Of a DNA stretch of 64,000 bases, positions 56,701 through 64,000 are shown one piece after another (within the stretch, counting starts at the first letter, position 1; the number at the start of each line of letters is the position of its first letter). The translations under genes were made by a program, and so were the position numbers. Location of the stretch: positions 7,171,989 through 7,235,988 of the forward strand of contig OZ020518.1 of assembly GCA_963971425.1 (NCBI GenBank). Direction: 5' to 3'. The notes beneath the pieces are model-generated. The model made no database searches and had not been told where the DNA came from. It was given only the letters and a program-made list of their open reading frames with translations. The DNA comes from Bryoerythrophyllum caledonicum (taxonomy: Eukaryota > Streptophyta > Bryopsida > Pottiales > Pottiaceae).

Positions 56701-57600
56701 TCTCCGTTTGTTTTTCTTTTCTTTTTGTTCTATGCCCGCTGCCCGTTCCCGTGCTGCCCGCTGCCCGATTACCCTGCCCGCTGCCCGCTGCCCGAAACGG
56801 CATTTGGCGGCGCGGTGAACCACCGCGACTCTCTCACCTCTCTCCCCATTCTCTCGTCACCTTCTCTTTGCGCACTCCCGCGGCTTTCCCTCTTCCACTC
56901 CAAACCTCCCCATTTCCTCTTCTTCTTCAAACCCTATCCATTATCTCTTCCACTTCAAACCCTCCCCAACTGTGAGATGTGTGAGGTTTCTGTGAGGTGC
57001 GTGTGAAGGTGTGTAGGTTTTGTGTGTGTGAGGTGCGCATCTAGGGTTTGTGTATGTGAGCTGCGTAAGTAGTGTTTGAGTGTGTGAGGTTTGTGTGTAG
57101 GGTTTGTGTGTGTGAGGTGCTGGAGTAGTGTTTGTGTGTGTGAGGTTTGTGTGTAGGGTTTGTGTGTTGGAAGTGTGCGTGTGTGAGGTGTGTATGTGAG
57201 GTTTGTGTGACGTGCGTGTGTGAGGTGTGTGTGTGTGTGTGAGTCCTGTATGTGAGGAGTGTGTGTGTGAGGATTGTGTGACGTGCGTGTGTGAGGTGTG
57301 TGTGTGTGTGTGAGTCCTATATGTGAGGAGTGTGTGTGTGAGGTTTGTGTGCGTTGTGTGTGAGAGTTTGGTGTAAGATTTGTGTGAGGTTTTTGTAAGG
57401 TTCGTGTGAGATTTGTGTGTGGCTCGTGTGAGGTTTGTGTGAAGTGTATACTTGAGAGGGATTAGTTACTGTGATTGTTTAGGTGCACTTAGGGTAAGAT
57501 AGTGAGTTCAGGGTTTCAATTTAGAGTATTTCACAATAAAACATAGTGCAAGATTTCGTGAGGGTTTAGGGTTTCTTCAACACAGACATTTCTTTGTAGA
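56701..57600 (+). promoter_or_regulatory. Probable promoter and 5' UTR of the ParB-like gene
   Basis: About seven copies of a gctgcccg unit lie at 56735-56800. Then comes an E2F-like TTTGGCGG (about 56804) and a CT-rich leader-like stretch (56825-56975), both usual near plant transcription starts. Next is a long GT-rich simple repeat (about 56970-57450, units of tgtgtgaggt) that is probably intronic or UTR. The transcription start itself is not visible from sequence. Confidence 0.35.
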
Positions 57601-57867
57601 GTTTGCTGTGTTCATATTTCCACGTGCTTTGTATTACATTGTGCATCATTCTGTGTTGTTTACGATTGTGCACATTACAGTATTCCTCAACTGCATTGTG
57701 TACAACTCAGTTGATTACAATCACACAGCAGACTTCACATCATTTCGCAAGGTACTCACTTCTTAGATTACTTGAGTTGCAATGCTGATTAACCAGTTCA
57801 ATCTAATGTAAAAATATTACCGGTAATTTATGGACTTAGGGTACTAGGATCACCAAATATCACAGCT

Positions 57868-58514
57868 TATCCTCGACTCGAGGATACGTTATAGACCTTC
57901 GTCTAGCAACTTATGCTCGAGTCGAGGATAAGAGTCCATCCTCTGATTACATTTTATCCTCGAGTCGAGGATAAAATAAGTAAAAAAAAACTAAAATATC
58001 AGTTCCGCTTAATCAAAATGTTCTACAAATTTCTACATCTCAGTATTAGGTGTCCTTGAGTCGAAAATAAGTGTAAGTCTGTGCAAACAGATCTATCTTG
58101 CTTATCAAATAATTTGACACATCAGAATACTCACCATTAATAGGTTGTATTGAACTGATGAATGATATATTCTAACTCAGAACCCCTTCGTAAGTAATAG
58201 AATTATCCTCGACTCGAAGATACTTGCGAGTCCCAAGGTGATTAGTCTATGTTCCAATCAAGATTAAAAGAATATATTAAGAAAATAATCTAACAAGGAT
58301 GAATTAGGACTGATGCACAAAAAATATAAAAAATTTCTGTAACGAATTATCCCAGTATCCTCGAGTCGAGGATACAATTCAACCTCTGACACTAACGATA
58401 AAAAATAATTATTTCACAATGAAAATAATGCTCAAATACTTTAGCCGAGGATGTGTTCAGAATATATATTATCTAAGTCAGAATCAGTTGATAACTATCC
58501 TCGACTCGAGGATA
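57868..58514. promoter_or_regulatory. Palindrome cluster upstream of the ParB-like gene
   Basis: Copies of TATCCTCG-nnn-CGAGGATA lie at 57868, 57912 (one change), 57955, 58204 (one change), 58356 and 58496, plus a weak relative near 58052. The spacer is ACT or AGT, which are inverses of each other. The last copy lies 62 bases before the start codon. Confidence 0.82.
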
Positions 58515-58575
58515 ATAATAAATGTTATCATCTAACTCGTTTTGCGAATGAGTCCTCGCAGACAACCTCATCACA

Positions 58576-61500
58576 ATGGATCCCACCGACGGCTACGACT
58601 ACTCGGGGTCAACGTACTTCATCACGGAGTTCGAAAATCCCTTTGCCCCGCTGCCATTCATCGACGATGTCGTCGAGAACTACGGCAAGCTTTGGTCGTT
58701 CAACCCCGACATCTTAGGATGGACCCTCTTCAGGTCGGAAAAGAACGTTCATCTATCGTTCAAACTGAAGGAGGAAATTCCGTATGTTCCACTGAACAGA
58801 AACGAGAGAGTAACATTCGTGGAGCAACGCCGTTGTGATTACATCGTTCTCGGTATCCAGGCCGTGGACGATGGTGGGAAAGACCTACCTCACTTTCACT
58901 CGATTGTTGTGAAAGTCGGTGACACTTTCGGACAATTTGACTTCATTGAATTGCTTGAGAGTGCCGATAAGAATGGACAGGGGGCGCTGCGTCAGGCGTT
59001 TGAAAAATACAGTCCGTGGTCAAACGACGACGCTGAGAAGGTTAACAGGAGACTGGTACGTATTCACCAACTCCTATCGAACTTTGAGGCCCGTCCGGTT
59101 CCGGTCGCTCCACCTCCACGACGTCGGCCCAAGCAGGAGAGCGCAACAGCTGGCGAGGTTACCACAGAAGCGGCAGATGCGACTCGAAGCACGAGTCGTG
59201 GTGCACCCCGGAGGGCTTCTGAGATGGCGTCAAACCTAGGGGAACCATCAAAACGGAAGAAGACTGCTGCGGCCGGTGGAAGTTCGACCTCGACTGTTAC
59301 GAGGGCTGCAACACCGGTGAAATCGCGGAATGACCCACAAGTGGACTTCGAGAAGATAACGGAGTCCCAACGACTGTTTTGGGAGGAGTGTAAGTCATGC
59401 TTTCCGTTCGAGTCCACCTTCACAGTAAACATCGAACAGTGTGTCCCCGCAAAAGCCCAGTTCGTGATTCGTGGGATGGAGGAGGGCATTGTCCGGAACT
59501 CCATGGACTTTCTTGTCCAACTTGGAGAAGTAAACCAGCGTCAGAAAATTTGCATCTGCCCGATCGATGACGCTGGAGAACCGATAACGAATCGTCCAAA
59601 TTCCTGGGACGATATCAAGGGTGGGAAGTTCATGCTGATCAACGGCCAACACAGCGTCGAAGCTTCCAGAAGACTTCAACATGTTGAACAATGCGGGGAG
59701 CAACGAAAACGAGACCTGTGCGAATGGGATGCATATGTTGTCTGGACAACGGATCCTCTGAAGTTGCAGAGGATTTCAAAGTTCTACAACGATACAAACT
59801 ACCTTGATCATGCCCAACCTACATGGGAGAACCAGATTTCAAGCTGCAGGAGAATCTGGCTTAACTCTGGTAGACCCAGCTACCAACACGACGAGGGCGA
59901 CTTGCGAATGAATGGTGCCAACTTTGACCAAGAGAAGTATTTGGTAAGGTTCCAGTTCCCGAAGTATCCTCGACTCGAGGATAATCTTTCATGGCTTTTA
60001 TGTGCTCCCGCTAGTTGATTTATTATATGCATCTTGTCAAAGTATCCTCGAGCCGAGGATACTCTTCCATGCGGTATCCAAGATAATGTTTTCTAATGTT
60101 GTCTGTATTGTGATGCAGTTGTTTGCGAAGTTGATTGTCACGCGCTTCCAGAACATCGATCCCACGAGGGAAGGAAAGCAAGTGAACAAGTCATCGGACC
60201 TTACCAATGAGATTAAGGTCATCACTCTTCCAGATGACATTTTCAACCTCTGGGAAAAATTCCTCGATCAGCACAGCCGCGGAGTCATCGTAAACCCCGA
60301 CACAGCTTGTCCATACAAGGACGCTCGGGGTTTCAAGCCTTCCCCAATCCACCGTGAGTTTTTTAAAAGGTTGGGTCATCTGTCTGACCAGGATTTAAGA
60401 GATTTGTTCACTTACCTGGTTGACAGTGATCGCGGGCAAGGATATCCGAAGGTCACGCTTCGTAGGACTGGTGTGGTACATGGATCGTGCTACCACTACG
60501 AGGAGTGGGCTGATCGAAGGAAGAAGAAGCGCGTCGTTAGGCAGGAGCTGGTGCACATCGACCCATCCTTATTGTTCTTACTTCCGAATGGGTCGATCGA
60601 CGACGCAATGTGGAAGGAGTGGAAGGAGAAACACCGTGTATCTTCCGCTACATACAACATGCTCCTCTGTCAACCCGACAAGGAGTTCTGGTCGATGAGG
60701 TTGACCAATGCGGGGAAGCTGAAACGAGCTTCTCATCTCCTGGAGAAGTTCCCGAACGTTCTTCCGTTCTTCAAGAAATTTCTACATTTGAAGAACCTCT
60801 TCACCCCGCACGACGGATATGTGAAACTCCGCAAGTTTAATGCAGAGAAGCTGGAGTTTGGTGATTACTTCACCCCTCCAGATGATTCTAAGGAGTTTAC
60901 ACTGGGACTTCTCGACCTCCGTGAGGTACCCGGATGGCTGTCCAAGGACGACTCCTTGGACGAACCATACTTTGCAGACTTCATGAATGCCATGAAGTTG
61001 CAAAAGAGTACCCCAAACATGAGCACTCCTCATGTTTGGGTCTGGATCACCTCCTCTGCCAATCGTGCGTTGCAAGCGGCAAAGTTTGCCGAGAAGCGAA
61101 TGGCCCGGTATTCGCCCGTCTCCTCGGCATACGTTTCGTCAGCGAATGAGCGCTTGTACTACGGGACGTCCAGGGCTAAGGTTACGGATGTTAACCTACT
61201 CTTCTTAGTGAAGAAGAGTCATCCCAGGCTTCCGTACTCATCAACAGAGTGAGGCCGTTCTACTCTGCACCAGATACGTTCTTCTACAAAGAGAAGAATA
61301 AGTACCTGGAGGCAGAATTCTCCGTCCACGGCTCCGAATTACGGATGGAGTTTTACTTGGAGCTACTCCAGGATTTCTGCAATCGAAAGGAGAGGGTACT
61401 CGAAATTTTCTGTGGTTCCAAATTTATGCTGTCCAATCTGGTACGATCTCTTTTGAATCATTGTAGTCTATCCTCGAGTCGAGGATACAGCTTACGGTAT

Positions 61501-63389
61501 GTTGTCGTCTGTTATTTTGTAGTCTATCCTCGAGTCGAGGATAGCAAGTTCTATCTGATCATTAGTTATTCAGTTGTTTATCCTCGAGTCGAGGATAGAC
61601 AACTGATTTCATTTCAGATAAAATTTGCCATTATCCAATTTCTAATCTTATGTTCTCATGTCTCATGCAGATGTTTGGAACGTCTTTCTATGGACTCATT
61701 GATGAATCCTTCCGGCTGCAGTACAAGAATCAAATGCAGCGCATTTTTCAGTTGGATATGAATGATTTCATACACAAGGACTGTGCTTACCTCCAGCCGT
61801 TGCCAACCAACGTTGGAGGTGCATCTACATCGACCGCTCCGGCTGCACCTCCGGAACGCGTTCCAAGGGCCCGAATATCGCCAAGGAGGGCTGAACGTGT
61901 TCGCAGCCGTGCTCAACGCTCAGGTGCTGGATCTCGGCAGGACTCCCCCGAGACCCAGAGGGCATCTGGTACCGGCGCACCGACTCTGCAGCCTACTCAA
62001 GATGACTCTCCCTTGCTCGTCAATCCATATGGGAGCAATGACGGCGTTGATCTTTCGATCCTTAGCTTGGATGATTGTGAACCGTCCTTCCGATCTCGTA
62101 GTAGATCGCCGCCTCGCCGACCTCCTGTGTTGGCGGACGACGACCTTCCGGTAGACGGCGAAGCCGTTTATATGGAAGTTCAAGGCGGTCCTGACATATC
62201 TCATTTAGTTGGTACAGCCCCCTCACCGGGTGTTCCCGTTGCTGGTACCGCCCCTTCAGCAGGTGTTTCTGTCGTTGGTACCGCCCCTTCAGCAGATGTT
62301 TCTGTCGCTGGTACCGCCCCTTCAGCAGATGTTTCTGTCGCTGGTACCACCCCCGCAGCAGTTGTTCCCGTCGCTCGTACAGTTGTCAAGTACGTCCTTG
62401 TCATCCTGCTGTCCGACTCCAGTGATGATGAAGGTGGTGATCGTCCCAGTACATCTCAGAATGTGGTGTCACCGACCGTGTTGGCAATGATAGTTACGAT
62501 GGATGTGGAGGACGCTCCCATACATGAGGCCGCCTTCGCAGATGCAGCTGGGCATGCTCCGGCCCCTCGCCCTCCGGTGGAGGGCGCCTCTGTGCTTGAT
62601 GACACCTTCGCAAATGCAGTTGGTCATGCTCCGGCCCCTAGTGTGCCTGTGAAGTACGAACCCTGTGCTGACTTTTATGAGCACCAACGCAAGCAACGCC
62701 TTCAGGAACAGCAGGAGAGGCAGACAATCTTGGCTCAGTTAGAGGCTGCCCAGAAGAGACAGGCTGAGATGGAATCTGCTTTCGAGAAGCAGCGGGCGGA
62801 GTCTGATGAACAGAAGGAGAGAATGGCGGCATCAATCCGTGCGGAGATCCAAGCGCAGATGTTGGTGGAACTCAACAGACGTCTTGCTGAGCAAGCTCAC
62901 ATTTCGGTTCCCATCCCCGCTGCTCCATCGGGATCCGTCGTGTCTCATCCCTCCACTTATCCTCGCATCGAGGATAACTCTGTGGCTGAGCCTCTGCTTC
63001 GTTCAACTGGATTGCAACCTTGCACTTCATCTAACCCAGTTGGAGAAGCCTCAGTTTCGGTTGAGGTGCCAGTTCTTCACGGGGATATCCCCTCTTCATC
63101 GTCCGGGCCTTCTGAGTATCCTCGACCCGAGGATATCCTACCTTATAATTCATCTCCGATTTCGCCTCTGATAGATGGGGTCGGCTTTTCTGTTCGTGTG
63201 CGTGAAGTTAATGTTGAAGGTGCGCCTGGTGGTTCGACTCTTTTGGTCCCTGCTCAACTTGTGGAAGAGTCGTCTCATGCGGTAGCTGCGGTGGAGGGAG
63301 AAGAGGTGTGCATGGAGGAGCGCGTCGACTACGAGCCGTCTCCCGAGCCTCAGGGACCACAGTCATCAGAGGTGGATAAGGTTGGCTAG
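58576..63389 (+). CDS. ParB-like domain / degenerate permuted amino-methyltransferase protein, multi-exon
   Basis: Exon 1 is 58576-59943, intron 59944-60118 (gtaagg...gatgcag), exon 2 from 60119, intron 61441-61670 (gtacga...catgcag), last exon 61671-63389; both introns are phase 0. A final intron near 63380-63501 is possible. Domains: an N-terminal unknown part; a basic Pro/Arg linker; a ParB-like part around KFMLINGQHSVEASRRL (exon 1 residues about 350-370) and FYNDTNYLDHA; in exon 2, LGLLDLREVPGW at the place of motif IV (usually DPPY), then HVWVWITSS and LLFLVKKSHP; after 61250, VLEIFCGSKFMLSNL (motif I, FxGxG-like) and, across the intron, MFGTSFYGLID. This order is that of permuted N4/N6-amino methyltransferases, but the catalytic motif is not kept. 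The tail has an 11-residue repeat, Pro-rich linkers and a coiled coil (about 62670-62900). The frame changes near 61250 with no obvious intron, so this copy may be damaged. It is probably nuclear and DNA-binding. Confidence 0.6.
59944..60118 (+). other. Intron 1 of the ParB-like gene, with two palindromes
   Basis: A 175-bp GT-AG intron. Palindromes lie at 59965-59983 (spacer ACT) and 60043-60061 (spacer AGC). They take up over one fifth of the intron. Confidence 0.7.
61441..61670 (+). other. Intron of the ParB-like gene, with three palindromes
   Basis: A 230-bp GT-AG intron with palindromes at 61469-61487, 61526-61544 and 61579-61597, all with spacer AGT. The copies are 57 and 53 bases apart and share a few flanking bases (tagtcta/ttgttta), which suggests local duplication. 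Confidence 0.72.
62211..62385 (+). repeat. In-frame 33-bp (11-residue) repeat in the ParB-like gene
   Basis: Five units of the type VGTAPSADVSVA lie in a row, each containing ggtaccgccccttcagcag. The two middle units are nearly identical, so expansion is recent. It lies in a disordered linker. Confidence 0.75.
62958..63135 (+). repeat. Two palindromes inside coding sequence
   Basis: 62958-62976 (spacer CAT) is read YPRIED and 63117-63135 (spacer ACC) is read YPRPED. The palindrome has no stop in any frame on either strand, so it can sit in an exon without ending the protein. Confidence 0.8.
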
Positions 63390-63619
63390 ATGTTTAATAC
63401 ATTTTTGCCCGTTTTATCACGAAGTGCAGCCTTGATTTTTTGGAATGACTGTGCTCAGCCTGAGACTCAGTAGGTTTTTTCTTGGATGTGTTTCCATGCA
63501 GGAGTCAGATCCATACGCATTTTGATGTACTATACGAGGAGTGTATATTTTTGTAAATACAATGTTATCATAATTTCAAAGAATTGTTTAACGATTCATT
63601 TTCTTCAATTGTTTCTCAG

Positions 63620-64000
63620 ATTGGATTGGATGACATTGTCCACCGTCCTCTTGCATTGAAGTCTCCAATTGGGATAGTTGTATCCCAGTCGCTATGTGGG
63701 GGGGAATTTGTGCAAGCAGTGGCAATTCCATTGCATATTACTCAATCTGCATTTTATCAGGTACCTACCACTTATTGCTACCATTGACTGTATCGTGTGT
63801 TGGTCCTGTCCCAGGACCTTGTTCCTAGAACTGTGTTCGTTGTTGAGAGCGCCGGACCAGCAAAGTGGCTAAATCTCGTCATGGATTTGAATGGCATTCT
63901 ATGCGTGACGGATTCAGTCTCTATTGCTGTGAGGCTTACGGCGCATAGCTCACAACGGACTGATTATTTGTCCACCATTCCTACCTTGATTGGACCAAAG
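63620..64000 (+). CDS. Start of a HAD/FCP1-like gene (partial, runs off the window)
   Basis: An exon at 63620-63760 follows ttctcag and reads IGLDDIVHRPLALKSPIGIV. A 54-bp intron (63761-63814, gtacct...cccag) is followed by an exon from 63815 reading DLVPRTVFVVESAGPAKW and then LNLVMDLNGILCVTDSVSI at about 63870-63915. The hydrophobic strand followed by DLNG(I/L)LC resembles motif I of the plant HAD/FCP1-like phosphatase group (DLNGLL). The frame is continuous across the intron and open to the window end. An upstream exon may exist, because 63390-63619 shows no start. The next palindrome to the left is at 63117. It may form a gene row with the ParB-like gene. Confidence 0.45.

Noticed and set aside
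56725-57006. Pro/Leu/Ser-rich frames in the CT-rich stretch
   Set aside because: They follow from the gctgcccg repeat and CT-rich leader. No codon-like pattern, and two overlapping frames look equally good.
62201-62404. Minus-strand frame with a TETSAEGAVPA repeat
   Set aside because: It is the shadow of the 33-bp repeat in the plus-strand ParB-like gene.

Overview
The window looks like a repeat-rich nuclear region of a streptophyte (plant-lineage) genome, perhaps a non-seed plant or charophyte. The signs are Ty3 elements of the Tat/Ogre-Athila type, Ty1/copia remnants with an initiator-Met primer site, a tRNA-derived SINE, hAT, Mutator-like and pogo-like DNA transposons, short GT-AG introns, CT-rich leaders and E2F-type promoter sites. 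The species cannot be read from the sequence.

Layout. 1-28801 is one giant minus-strand Tat-like LTR retrotransposon. Its 3' LTR is cut by the window edge (1-113) and its 5' LTR is 27024-28801. It has a single gag-pol frame (9288-15062), three related small ORFs upstream of gag, and an unusual GC-richer ORF block between pol and the 3' LTR (3067-6175). A second, young, complete-looking plus-strand Ty3 element (16916-26436) is nested in its leader, and both LTRs of that element carry a SINE. 28802-32011 is the 3' half of a non-LTR retrotransposon with RNase H, a CCHC knuckle and a PD-(D/E)XK endonuclease (Dualen/R2-like). 32021-39044 holds a copia LTR scrap and a pogo-like DDE transposase gene split by a 4.3-kb foldback hAT-like element (34279-38584, 8-bp duplication gtttgacc). 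40099-40507 reads as two spliced exons ending in a stop, probably the tail of a host gene. 41238-41530 is a Mutator-like MITE and 41540-44820 holds copia remnants.

The most interesting part is 45588 to the right edge. A 937-codon minus-strand gene encodes a DUF7869-type (DDE-like) protein. Head-to-head with it, about 10 kb away, is a plus-strand multi-exon gene. That gene encodes a ParB-like (GQHS) domain followed by a circularly permuted, apparently inactive amino-methyltransferase fold and a long coiled-coil tail. A HAD/FCP1-like gene begins after it. Both 5' regions, two introns and one exon of the ParB-like gene carry about 22 copies of a 19-bp interrupted palindrome: 8-bp arms TATCCTCG / CGAGGATA around a variable 3-bp spacer. 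Beside the DUF7869 gene five copies sit in an 82-bp tandem array. Inside the exon the palindrome is read in frame as Tyr-Pro-Arg-x-Glu-Asp. Conserved arms with a free spacer fit a dimer-binding site, so a parS-like site/ParB-like protein pair, or a transposase/site pair, is a reasonable hypothesis. The two genes were probably closer once: 50827-56650 between them is filled by a decayed pogo element, a long-TIR element and AT-rich repeats.
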